The translations under genes were made by a program, and so were the position numbers. DNA of 64,000 bases from RHLJ01 sp048058975 (GTDB lineage Bacteria; Bacteroidota; Rhodothermia; Balneolales; Balneolaceae): NCBI GenBank assembly GCA_048058975.1, contig JBLLNP010000007.1, forward strand, positions 62,001 through 126,000. The letters run 5' to 3'. The notes beneath the pieces were generated by a model. The model did not search any database and had not been told where the DNA came from. It saw only the letters and a list, made by a program, of their open reading frames with translations. Below are positions 8,742 through 17,995 of the stretch, one piece after another. The stretch's first letter is position 1, and every line of letters starts with the position of its first letter.

Positions 8742-11700
8742 TTACTTAATCAGCAGCATCTTCTTTGTAAAAAGTTGCTGGTTTGCCTCAAGGTGATAGA
8801 TATACATTCCAGAAGCCAGATTCGAAGCATTAAAAGTTACCTGATGATACCCTGCAGTAGCCTGCCCATCTACCAATGTCGCCACCTTTCTGCCCAACAT
8901 ATCGAATACTTCCAGCTTTACTTTACTTTGCTCTGGCAGCTGATAGTTTATGATGGTACTCGGATTAAATGGGTTTGGGTAATTCTGATCCAAATTAAAG
9001 GTAGTTGGTAATCCATCCCCCGGTTCATTACTGACGGAGTTTGCTGTAGTGATTCTAAGCGAAAATCGAGATGGAACTGCTTTTGATTTTTGCAGTACTC
9101 GTATTGGGGAATTAGGAAATGATAAATTAGGAATATTCGCCGAGTCATTTTCGGCTGAATTATTCCTAATTCCTAATTCCTTATCCTTTTGTTTCTTGCC
9201 AGATATTTCAAAACTTAATTCGCCTCGCTGATCAAGTTCTAATTGCTCTCCTGTTTCCTGGTCGATCAGAATTAGCTGCCAATCTTCCGGGATGACTTTG
9301 AGATTCCAGCTGAGGGTGAAAGCACCAGAGAGATCACTCCCACGAATGTCTAATTCCAACTCGGTTTCTTCAAGATCAAAAGGCAGCGCCTGAATATCCA
9401 TGACTGATTCACCGTTGATACTTGTTCCTAATAAGAGGTATTCTCCATTCAAAGATTGTAGTTTGTAGGCGTCAAGAGGATCTTTGTCTACACTTGCTCC
9501 CTGCTGGAAAGAGATAATGGCGGTGCTGTGTAGCCCCGAATGACCCACCCCTTGTTCCCCTCCGGCGGAGGGGACACTCGTGGTTGACAACATGAGTTTA
9601 ATTTCCGGGTTAGGCACTTTTTTCAGAAATTGGCCTCCGGTGTTTCGGACTGAGTCGGTGACGGTCATACTTGGGCCCGTCGCGTTGGCTTTGACCCAGA
9701 AGCCTTGCCATGGAGCGATTTTCCCAGAGCCGAGCGTGCCCGTGGTTCCATTCCAGGATTTGTAGGCTCCGGCTCCTCCGCTGGCCGAGTCGCTCCACAC
9801 ATAAATCGTGGCATCAAGGTTGGCTTTGCTCCAGCCGTTGGGGGCATTCCAGTTGATGGTGGTCCCGTAGGGATTGCCCACCAGGTTCCAGCCGTCCGCT
9901 TCCATGGAATCGGTATCGGTGAAAGAGAGCGTGGGCGCCAGTTGACCGGAATGCTGGCTCCCGGAAGTACTCAGCGATTTGGGGAATCCCTCGGGGTTGC
10001 CGTCATTATCATCATCAGCAAACATATACATGATAAAACCCTGACCAGGAGCGGGGATTTGTCCCGCTGAGGTTGGAGCGGTAAAGCTTTGGGCGCTTTC
10101 ATCCCAAAAATAGATATTGGGTGAGCCGGAAGTGGTAGAGGCGCCGGTGAAACCCTGTGTCCACAGTCCGTCCAGTAGCGTGGAAAAGGAAGCGCCTGAA
10201 ACCGGACTCGCCATCATCCTCCAACCTACATCACCCGGAATAAGATGCGTATTGGCCTTCTGCTCCTGAAGGAATGGATACCCATCGTTTACATTCGGGT
10301 CTATTCCCCAGATCGTATTAAAATCCCAGCCCGCAGCAGTAAAAGTGGAGATGGTTTTCATTTCAGAAGTATACTTCCAAGTGCCGCCATAAGAACCAGG
10401 TAGGCCGGTAGTATTAACATCCCAAAAGCAGTTTGTAACGGGCCCATTAATATATAATCCAATCAGGCTCTCAACATTAGCGCTTCCAGAAACACTACCA
10501 GTTACATAGCTGTTACTAATACTTCCGTTTAAATTTTGTCCAACCAGACCTCCAACATTTGTGACTCCAGAAACACCCCCCGTTGAATAGCTGTTACTAA
10601 TACTTCCAATATAAATTGTCCCAACCAGCCCCCCAACATTTGTGGCTCCAGAAACACTCCCCGTGAAATTACTTCTCGTTATACTTCCTTCCGAATCATC
10701 TCCAATCAGGCCCCCAACATCTGTGATTCCAGAAACACTCCCCGTTGAATAGCTGTTACTAATACCTCCTCTATAATTTTGTCCAATCAGGCCCCCAACA
10801 TCTGTGATTCCAGAAACACTCCCCGTTGAATAGCTGTTACTAATACCTCCTCTATAATTTTGTCCAACCAGGCCTCCAGTGTAAGATCCTGCGCCGGTAA
10901 CGTTCACGGTTGAATGGCTATCGCTAATACTACTAATACTAATAGTTACGCCTTCATTTTTTCCAACCAGGCCTCCTGTATAAGATCCAGTACCGGAAAC
11001 ATTTCCCGATGAATGGCTATTGCTAATAGTTCCGTAATTATTACATCCAACCAGGCCCCCAACATTTTCAGCGCCAGTAATTGATACATTATTCAGGCTA
11101 AGATTACGTATTACAGCTTGAAAAAATATACAGCCAAATACCCCTGTATAGTTTGATGAAGGTCGATCGATGGTGAGATTGCTAACCGAATAGCCCTGGC
11201 CGTCAAACTCCCCCAAAAAAGGTGCGTTTAAGTCACCAATAGGGGCAAAGCCCGAGCCCCCATTCCATCCGGAGGTAGCGGAGGCGTCGATATTGTTCAT
11301 CAAAACAAAATGATGGCTCAGGAAATACCTTATTGCCTGAAATTGTTTTAGTGTAGTGATTTGATATGGATCTGAATCGGTGCCAGTCCCAATCGTAAAG
11401 GGATTCGTGACCGGGCCCAGCAAGGTTGATTCTACAGATGTTACTGTAAAGAAAGCATCTTTTGGGGTCACTTCAACGCTCAAATATTTGCCAACATCTG
11501 CCGAGTTAGAAATAAAAAAAGAATTAGTGGCTCCGGAAATAGCGACTTTGTTGGTACCGGAAGCATCATCAGAGCGGTACCATTGATAGGTGCTCAGGTC
11601 GAAATCCCCTTCCGCATCGCTAAAGGTGTAAGAAACGAACAGGGAATCCCCTGCAACTAAACTTCCAGAAAAAGACACCCCTGAAACGGATGGGGCAGTT

Positions 11701-13352
11701 CCTGAATCTGCCACATGGACTTGCAATTGTGGGTACCCATTGTTTTCGCCTGCACGCTGGTACCAGATGGTGGAATAGTTCCATCCCACGCCTGTAAAGG
11801 TGGACTTATTCTGCATCTCCATCGTGGTTTTGCCCGTCCCCGCCGCCGAACCTGACTGCCCGGTAGCCTGGGTATCCCAAAAACTTTGAGTAATGGTCAG
11901 TGTCCCTGAAACGGACCCGACCAGCCCGCCGTTAGTGGTTCCTGAAACCGTGCCTGCCGAGTAGCTGTTGGTTATGGTATTGGAAACCACCGTTCTTCCT
12001 ACCAATCCCCCAACATCAGTACTGCCCCCGGATAGGGAAACAGCTGACAAGGAATACGAATCAGAAATAGACCCTTCATCCGAAAACCCAGCCAAACCTC
12101 CAGCATAAAAACCTGTGCCTGAAACTGAACTTTCGGTAAAACTTTCTAATATGCTGCCGTCGTTCCAGCCTGCTAACCCTCCAGAAAACGAAGCAGCAGA
12201 AATGGTTCCGCTAGCCGAGCTCCTGGTAATAATACCATCATTAAAACCGGCAATACCCCCAACAAGTTCCCGCCCCGTTATATCCATGTTTTTGAGCCTT
12301 ACGCTGGCTACAGTACCGGTTACATACCCGAACAGTGCCACATAATCTTCAAATCCCCGGTTAATATACAGGCTGTCAATGGTGAAGTTCTGCCCCTCAA
12401 AAGTCCCGGAGAAAAAGGGAGTGACTCCTTCTCCAACAGGATCAAAACCTGCACTACTATTCCAGCCCGAAGTTTCAGAGGCGTTAATATCATTCATTAG
12501 CACATAGTGGGCATCGAGGAACTCGTTCATAGCCTGTAGCTCATTGAGCGTATAAATCTGATATCGATCTCCCGGAGTACCGCTACCAGATAAAAAAGAA
12601 GGAACTTTTCCTGCAACCCAGCTTGCCACGTTCGTTTTTGTATTATCTGCATGGTTGGCGGTAAGGCCGTTATCAGAAATATCTGCTATCGAAAGCCCCG
12701 AGCCTTCTGTAAAGCGCAGATACAACTCCAGGTTCGCTTCCTCACCCCTAAGGCGTTTATCTTTCCATTTATTAATCTCGGCTTTGGTTCGGGCAGCGCT
12801 CCACATTCTTACCTCGTCAATTTGCCCGTCAAAAAACTCTGTAGTACCCAACAATGAGCCCATAGTTACAGGCTCTGAACCGGTTGTTAACATTATGCCC
12901 GTTGCCGCCGCACTGTCAATCACGGTTCCATTTACATAAATACGTTTGTAGGTTCCATCGTAGGTGGCGGCAATGTGTACCCAGTTCCCGATAAAGGTGG
13001 ATTCTGAAATCGGGGCATCCAGTTCGGAGTACACCCCGCCGATATTTAACCCAAAAGAAAGGATGGTGCCGTATTCCTGAAAGGCGAGTAGTTGTCGTCC
13101 GGTTTCCTCTTTCCGCCAGAGATCGGCATACTGGTTTGTGGTAATGTCATCGGTTTTTACCCATAGTTCGATGGTGATTTGATTGGCCGGACGTAATGCT
13201 GAATTGTGGGCAATAGTCAGGTAATTGCCCGAGCCGTCCAGATCAATGGCATAATCAGGGGATTGGGCACGTACCTGAACATTGAATATGAAACTCAGAA
13301 CAAGGAACAAGAAACACAAAGGGTTGAATAGTGAATATTGCTTATTCTTCAT
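8742..13352 (-). CDS. Giant T9SS-exported LamG/GLUG-repeat surface protein
   Basis: 1536 residues. Signal peptide (LCFLFLVLSFIFNVQVRAQ), then a LamG/concanavalin-like domain (about 30-210, with ITIELWVKTDD, WVHIAATYDGTYKRIYVNG, GQIDEVRMWSAARTKAEINK). Two blocks of GLUG repeats follow (about 360-490 and 720-970), each repeat running like GGLVG..GSISNSYSTGSVSG and predicted to form a beta-helix. From ~1040 comes a module shared with the subtilase of this window (GWRMMASPVSG...). The last ~75 residues are a type A T9SS sorting domain (NYPNPFNPSTIINYQLPE ... MYIYHLEANQQLFTKKMLLIK). Probably secreted through the outer membrane and attached to the surface; adhesion or polymer binding is inference. 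It overlaps the upstream small gene by 11 bases. Confidence 0.92.
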   Translation of the reverse strand: MKNKQYSLFNPLCFLFLVLSFIFNVQVRAQSPDYAIDLDGSGNYLTIAHNSALRPANQITIELWVKTDDITTNQYADLWRKEETGRQLLAFQEYGTILSFGLNIGGVYSELDAPISESTFIGNWVHIAATYDGTYKRIYVNGTVIDSAAATGIMLTTGSEPVTMGSLLGTTEFFDGQIDEVRMWSAARTKAEINKWKDKRLRGEEANLELYLRFTEGSGLSIADISDNGLTANHADNTKTNVASWVAGKVPSFLSGSGTPGDRYQIYTLNELQAMNEFLDAHYVLMNDINASETSGWNSSAGFDPVGEGVTPFFSGTFEGQNFTIDSLYINRGFEDYVALFGYVTGTVASVRLKNMDITGRELVGGIAGFNDGIITRSSASGTISAASFSGGLAGWNDGSILESFTESSVSGTGFYAGGLAGFSDEGSISDSYSLSAVSLSGGSTDVGGLVGRTVVSNTITNSYSAGTVSGTTNGGLVGSVSGTLTITQSFWDTQATGQSGSAAGTGKTTMEMQNKSTFTGVGWNYSTIWYQRAGENNGYPQLQVHVADSGTAPSVSGVSFSGSLVAGDSLFVSYTFSDAEGDFDLSTYQWYRSDDASGTNKVAISGATNSFFISNSADVGKYLSVEVTPKDAFFTVTSVESTLLGPVTNPFTIGTGTDSDPYQITTLKQFQAIRYFLSHHFVLMNNIDASATSGWNGGSGFAPIGDLNAPFLGEFDGQGYSVSNLTIDRPSSNYTGVFGCIFFQAVIRNLSLNNVSITGAENVGGLVGCNNYGTISNSHSSGNVSGTGSYTGGLVGKNEGVTISISSISDSHSTVNVTGAGSYTGGLVGQNYRGGISNSYSTGSVSGITDVGGLIGQNYRGGISNSYSTGSVSGITDVGGLIGDDSEGSITRSNFTGSVSGATNVGGLVGTIYIGSISNSYSTGGVSGVTNVGGLVGQNLNGSISNSYVTGSVSGSANVESLIGLYINGPVTNCFWDVNTTGLPGSYGGTWKYTSEMKTISTFTAAGWDFNTIWGIDPNVNDGYPFLQEQKANTHLIPGDVGWRMMASPVSGASFSTLLDGLWTQGFTGASTTSGSPNIYFWDESAQSFTAPTSAGQIPAPGQGFIMYMFADDDNDGNPEGFPKSLSTSGSQHSGQLAPTLSFTDTDSMEADGWNLVGNPYGTTINWNAPNGWSKANLDATIYVWSDSASGGAGAYKSWNGTTGTLGSGKIAPWQGFWVKANATGPSMTVTDSVRNTGGQFLKKVPNPEIKLMLSTTSVPSAGGEQGVGHSGLHSTAIISFQQGASVDKDPLDAYKLQSLNGEYLLLGTSINGESVMDIQALPFDLEETELELDIRGSDLSGAFTLSWNLKVIPEDWQLILIDQETGEQLELDQRGELSFEISGKKQKDKELGIRNNSAENDSANIPNLSFPNSPIRVLQKSKAVPSRFSLRITTANSVSNEPGDGLPTTFNLDQNYPNPFNPSTIINYQLPEQSKVKLEVFDMLGRKVATLVDGQATAGYHQVTFNASNLASGMYIYHLEANQQLFTKKMLLIK
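9109..9186. repeat. Palindromic AT-rich element inside the GLUG protein gene
   Basis: Imperfect long hairpin in the coding region: AATTAGGAAT (9125-9134) and ATTCCTAATT (9162-9171) are inverted, extended inward by GCCGA/TCGGC and outward by further ATTAGGA/TCCTAAT copies. It is translated in frame as a polar insertion around residues 1389-1414 (KELGIRNNSAENDSANIPNL). The same AATTAGGAAT arm bounds the four-helix-bundle gene at 33.3-33.8 kb. Confidence 0.75.
10701..10862. repeat. Two identical 81-bp tandem units coding GLUG repeats
   Basis: Bases 10701-10781 and 10782-10862 are identical as read. Each encodes one 27-residue GLUG unit of the minus-strand surface protein (containing NYRGGISNSYSTGSVSG). 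Neighbouring units are similar but diverged, so this pair is a recent in-frame duplication. Confidence 0.85.
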
Positions 13353-13689
13353 TGTTTTTCCTTCTTAGTTTTTTGATGGCATACGCTCCGCCTGCAGCGG
13401 CTAGTAAGCCTAGTCCACCATCAATGGGAGCCTGAGAAGGAGTAGATGGGAACCCCGGTTGTGCAAAGACCTCTGTATTCAGAAGTACGAGGTTGATCAG
13501 GAATAACAGAGAAAATGCTCTCCAGTTCTTAACCTTATCAAGCAGTTTTTCCTGTCGGGTTTCTTCTCGCTTTTTTGCTTTCTTTTTCTCTGCAGCACCT
13601 AACCCAGAATTGCCAGGCTTTTTCATTTCTTGTAAGTGACTCACTTCCTGGCGGGCAATAGATAATCGTTGTGTCGTACTTTTTTCCAT
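13342..13689 (-). CDS. Small protein with PID-CTERM-like C-terminal sorting tail
   Basis: About 115 residues from the ATG at 13689 (a TTG at 13719 is an alternative). The middle is very basic and charged (GLGAAEKKKAKKREETRQEK). Then comes a hydrophobic helix (WRAFSLLFLINLVLLN). The end reads PSQAPIDGGLGLLAAAGGAYAIKKLRRK: a PID motif, a small-residue hydrophobic helix and a basic end. That tripartite tail resembles the PID-CTERM class of putative protein-sorting signals described in Bacteroidota (recalled from family knowledge, not checked). Its end overlaps the start of the giant GLUG gene by 11 bases, so the two are co-transcribed. Its role is unknown. Confidence 0.7.
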   Translation of the reverse strand: MEKSTTQRLSIARQEVSHLQEMKKPGNSGLGAAEKKKAKKREETRQEKLLDKVKNWRAFSLLFLINLVLLNTEVFAQPGFPSTPSQAPIDGGLGLLAAAGGAYAIKKLRRKNNEE

Positions 13690-13853
13690 GGGATACCATT
13701 TATTAATCTTCGTATCCAAAATGGCTTAATCACATATTCTCTGCTAACACTTATGATGTAATCTTTAACAGATATGTTGTTTTTTGACTCAAATATCTCT
13801 TTAAACCATTAAATCAATTACATTCAACATCGAATTCATCAAACCAGTCTTCA

Positions 13854-16800
13854 TTGGGGATACTTACAGCACATAGCATCCGTTTTTTACTGAAGAGATT
13901 TTTCAGCTCTCTTTTCTTTCTATGTTTATTGTATGGACCCGGTTTTGCCCAGCAATTTATTGCGGAGCACTGGACTACCGATGACGGGCTCCCGGTGAAC
14001 GTGCTGAACGACATTATTCAGGATGACAAGGGCTATCTTTGGATTGCCTCTAACGATGGGCTGATTAGATTTGACGGGGTTCAGTTCCAGGTATTTAATG
14101 TGGTTAACACGCCCGGGATGCAAAGCAACCGTATCGAAAAAATAGAAAAAGATAAAGATGGAGCGTTGTTATGGCTAACTGATCAACTACATCTGGTCCG
14201 TTACCACAAGGGAGTATTTACACACTTATCAAAAGAGCTTGGAATGCCGGGGTCAACCATTACCGGTATCAAACTATCGGAAGAGGGTTTGCTCTGGATT
14301 GGAACCGATTCAGGGCTGGCTTATGTGGATGGAAACACTATTGTTCCTGTTCCAATAACCGAAATCAAAGCCTCCGTTACTCCCTTGTATGTATATTCCA
14401 AAGATTCCTTTCTCTTCATAAATAACGAGACTAAAACCATTTACCACGCCCAGGATGGGTCATTAACACAACTCGTTACTCTTTCTAACACTTCAGCTAT
14501 TCACACTGTATTTCCCATTACAAAAAACCAGCTGGCAATTACTTATGAAGGCAACCTTTGGTTTTATGAAAACGGGAAAATATCCGCTCATACAAATGGT
14601 CTTCCTGATGGGGTAGTTACCACTTCCATGAACATACTCCTGGATTCTACTATCCGCTTATTGTCGGGTGAACGAGGAATCTATGAATATGATGAAGACA
14701 CCGATCAATGGAATAAAATCCGTGATGCATTCGGGTTGGTGTACAATCGTGAGTCGTTGGTAACTCAACCCATTGGCGATATCTGGGATATTACCCGTTT
14801 CGGGGTTTTCTATAATGATCAGGAAGTAACGTCAATACAAGGAAGTCCGGGATTTACAGGCTTTACATTTGACATGGAAGGCAGTTTGTGGCTTACCACC
14901 AGTGCTAATGGATTATATCAACTAAAGAAAAATAAATTCCAGATTTTTGGAGAGGAGCAGGGAATTAAAGGACCAAACTTTTATCCGGTAATTGCTACAA
15001 AAGATGGGATTATTTGGGCAGGCCGGACCGAAGAAGGATTGGTATCCATTAAAAACGGGATAGTAGAATCAGGTTACAGTTTAGATATTCAGGCGACGTT
15101 CAGAAATCAAGCGAATACCATTCTGGAAACTAAGGATGGGATGTTACTCCATGCCGGTTATCACCCTGCTATTTTTAAGCTGGATCCATTCACTAAGACT
15201 TCTTATCCGGTGTATACACTTCCTGTAGGGGTTACTCCTTCATACTTTGCGCTGTTTGAAGACTCCAGGAGACGATTGTGGGCTGGTACAAGTGGGGGTG
15301 TATTTATTCGGGAGAATGATATCTGGGGTCCTGTTTTAACAGACTCACGTTTTCATACTAACTATATTCGGCAATTTGTAGAAGTGCCGGACAGTAGCAT
15401 CTGGATGGCTACAAACGGGGAAGGGATTCTACGGTGGGATAATGGTGGAATCACTCAGCTTAAGGAAGAAGATATATTGATAAGTGATAACATCCGCTCC
15501 TTCTATGTTGAACCTGTTCCTAAAGAACAACAATATCGCTTGTGGGTAGGTAGCGAGGATAAAGGACTTCAGATTCTTTTATTTAATGAAGGCGAATTTA
15601 CTCCTACCCAATCCACTATAATTCAGGAACAGGATGGTTTGTACGATAATGTGATTCATGCAATTATTCCCGATGCCTACGGCAGAATATGGATGAATAC
15701 CAACCAGGGAATTTTCTGGGTAAACCGGAATGAAGTTGACGACTTCATTTCCGGGAACTCTAATAACATTACCTCTACTTTTTATACCGAGAAAGACGGG
15801 CTGGCTAATAAGGAAGGGAATGGTGGCTTTCAAAGTACGGGAACCAAGGCGCCGAATGGTACCATTTGGCTTCCCTCCCAGAAAGGATTAGTACGTGTTG
15901 ATCCTTCCAAAATTTACCCGAATCCAGTCTCTCCCAATCCTGTCATTGAAAAAGTTACCACTACCGATAGTACCTATCTCGTATTTTCAGAAGAACTGAA
16001 TCTGAAGAAATCTAACCGGGATATTGAGATATTTTTCACCGGAATGAGTTTTCTGGTTCCTGAAAATGTGGAATTTCGCTATAAACTGGAGGGAGAGGAT
16101 AACGACTGGACAACTACGAAACGTAGAATTGTTACTTACACTAATCTTAACAAAGGCGAATACACCTTTAAGCTTTTTGCATCTAATAATGACGGTGTTT
16201 GGAGTGAATCCCCTACTGAATTAGCCATCTTTATTCCGCCCCGGTTTTATGAAACAAACTGGTTTTTTGGGTTTGTATTGTTGAGTTTTTTTGCTGGAGT
16301 GTTTGGCTTAATTGAATACAGAACCCGGATACTGAAACAGCGAAAGCATGAACTTGAGGAAGAAGTTCTTAGACGGACCCGCGAGTTGCAGGAAGAAAAG
16401 AAAATTACCGAGCAACAAGCGAAAGAGCTTAAAAAACTGGATGAAGCAAAGTCGAGATTCTACACCAACATCACCCATGAATTTAAAACTCCGCTCAGCC
16501 TTATTATGGGTCCGGTTTCCAATTTGTTAAAAGACGATTCTCTCTCTGAAAGTGTCCAAAATTCACACAAACTCATTCATAAACATAGTCAGCTTTTACT
16601 TCGATTGATCAATCAGATTCTGGATATCTCCAAATTGGAGTCTGGAGAATTAAAAGTGAATTACCAACAAGGGGATCTGGTCGATTTTTTGGAAGAAATT
16701 GTGGAGCTATTCAAACCGGTATGTAAACAGAATGGTTTGAGGCTGGAGTTCTCGACCGAAAGTCACTCTCTCCCTTTTGTGTTCGATTTGGATAAGCTTG

Positions 16801-17969
16801 AACAAATTGTGTCAAACCTCTTATCGAATGCAGTGAAATTTACTCCTGAAGGTGGCTCCATCCTGCTAAACTTACTTGAAGAAGAGGACTCGATAATCCT
16901 TACAGTTAAAGATACCGGTATTGGAATCTCTGAAGACCAGCACTCCCTTGTATTCGATCGTTTTTATCAGGTTGAATCATCCGGGAAGGAAGCTAAATAT
17001 GGATCCGGGGTTGGGCTGGCATTAGTAAAAGAATTGGTAAAAGTATGTGGAGGCACAATTGAATTGAGCTCAGAAATAGGTGAAGGAAGTACGTTTTCTG
17101 TTGCGCTTCCAAAAAAACCACTTTTTAAAGAGACCTCTGATACCAGTGAATATCAAGTAGATCAACTTATAAGTAATGAATATAGAAATACAGAATCCCC
17201 GGCTATTGAGTCAGTTTCTACAAAACCGACAATACTCGTAGCTGATGATCATTCAGACTTGAGATCATTTATCGTTAGTTGCCTGCCAGACTCCTATAAT
17301 ATTATTGAAGCCCAAAATGGGAAAGAAGCCTTAGAACTTTGTAAGGAGCGTCTACCTGATCTAGCTATCCTGGATGTGATGATGCCCGAAATGGATGGCT
17401 TCGAGCTGGGAGAACTTCTGCAAAAAGATTCCCTGCTTTCCGGTATTCCCATCGTGTATTTAACAGCGAAGGGAAATCCAATGTCACAATCTAAAGGACT
17501 TAGTACAGGTGCAGTTGCCTACCTTACCAAACCATTCGATCCCGACTTACTTAACAAGCAAATCGAGAACCTGGTAACTCAGCAGCTTCGTGTCAGAAAA
17601 AGGCTTCAGCAGGAAACTCCTGATATTTCTGAACCCTCTCATCCATTTGAAGCCAGTGTCGTTGAAGTGCTCAAGAAGGAATTCATGGATTCTGATTTTG
17701 GGGTGCAGGAGCTTTCCGATGCTTTAAATATTGACAGGTCTCAGCTATACAGAAATCTCAAAGAATGCTGCTCGGTCTCTCCATCCCGGTATATTTTGAA
17801 CTTCCGTTTAGAACAAGCCCGTAAATTACTGATCAAAAAAGAAGACTCTGTCTCACAGATCGCCTATGGTTGTGGCTTTAACAACTTATCATATTTCAGT
17901 AAGTGCTTTAACAACAGGTTTGGAAAAGTCCCAAGCGAATTCACGGAAAAGGATGTCTCTAACCCCTAA
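13854..17969 (+). CDS. Hybrid two-component sensor/regulator with propeller sensor and AraC output
   Basis: One-protein signalling system of 1371 residues. Signal peptide (SSLFFLCLLYGPGFAQ), about 700 residues of regulator-propeller repeats (GYLWIASNDGLIRFDG, LLWIGTDSGLAYVDG, RLWAGTSGGVFI), a Y_Y_Y domain, and one membrane helix near 802-823 (FFGFVLLSFFAGVFGLIEY). Next come HisKA (His ~875 in NITHEFKTPLSLI), HATPase (NLLSNAVKFTP, DTGIGIS), a receiver with Asp ~1174 (LAILDVMMPEMDG), and a C-terminal AraC-type helix-turn-helix (IAYGCGFNNLSYFSKCFNN). Such proteins commonly control glycan-use loci, so regulation of the divergent surface-protein genes is a reasonable inference. The only usable start is TTG at 13854; the frame upstream has no ATG before a stop. 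Confidence 0.93.
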   Translation: MGILTAHSIRFLLKRFFSSLFFLCLLYGPGFAQQFIAEHWTTDDGLPVNVLNDIIQDDKGYLWIASNDGLIRFDGVQFQVFNVVNTPGMQSNRIEKIEKDKDGALLWLTDQLHLVRYHKGVFTHLSKELGMPGSTITGIKLSEEGLLWIGTDSGLAYVDGNTIVPVPITEIKASVTPLYVYSKDSFLFINNETKTIYHAQDGSLTQLVTLSNTSAIHTVFPITKNQLAITYEGNLWFYENGKISAHTNGLPDGVVTTSMNILLDSTIRLLSGERGIYEYDEDTDQWNKIRDAFGLVYNRESLVTQPIGDIWDITRFGVFYNDQEVTSIQGSPGFTGFTFDMEGSLWLTTSANGLYQLKKNKFQIFGEEQGIKGPNFYPVIATKDGIIWAGRTEEGLVSIKNGIVESGYSLDIQATFRNQANTILETKDGMLLHAGYHPAIFKLDPFTKTSYPVYTLPVGVTPSYFALFEDSRRRLWAGTSGGVFIRENDIWGPVLTDSRFHTNYIRQFVEVPDSSIWMATNGEGILRWDNGGITQLKEEDILISDNIRSFYVEPVPKEQQYRLWVGSEDKGLQILLFNEGEFTPTQSTIIQEQDGLYDNVIHAIIPDAYGRIWMNTNQGIFWVNRNEVDDFISGNSNNITSTFYTEKDGLANKEGNGGFQSTGTKAPNGTIWLPSQKGLVRVDPSKIYPNPVSPNPVIEKVTTTDSTYLVFSEELNLKKSNRDIEIFFTGMSFLVPENVEFRYKLEGEDNDWTTTKRRIVTYTNLNKGEYTFKLFASNNDGVWSESPTELAIFIPPRFYETNWFFGFVLLSFFAGVFGLIEYRTRILKQRKHELEEEVLRRTRELQEEKKITEQQAKELKKLDEAKSRFYTNITHEFKTPLSLIMGPVSNLLKDDSLSESVQNSHKLIHKHSQLLLRLINQILDISKLESGELKVNYQQGDLVDFLEEIVELFKPVCKQNGLRLEFSTESHSLPFVFDLDKLEQIVSNLLSNAVKFTPEGGSILLNLLEEEDSIILTVKDTGIGISEDQHSLVFDRFYQVESSGKEAKYGSGVGLALVKELVKVCGGTIELSSEIGEGSTFSVALPKKPLFKETSDTSEYQVDQLISNEYRNTESPAIESVSTKPTILVADDHSDLRSFIVSCLPDSYNIIEAQNGKEALELCKERLPDLAILDVMMPEMDGFELGELLQKDSLLSGIPIVYLTAKGNPMSQSKGLSTGAVAYLTKPFDPDLLNKQIENLVTQQLRVRKRLQQETPDISEPSHPFEASVVEVLKKEFMDSDFGVQELSDALNIDRSQLYRNLKECCSVSPSRYILNFRLEQARKLLIKKEDSVSQIAYGCGFNNLSYFSKCFNNRFGKVPSEFTEKDVSNP

Positions 17970-17995
17970 AATGAGACCCATTAATTTTTGAACGA

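Noticed and set aside
10440..11100. Regularly spaced repeats that at first glance resemble a CRISPR array
   Set aside because: They code in frame for GLUG units, the period is ~81 bases or variable, and the 'spacers' are as conserved as the repeats; no cas genes.
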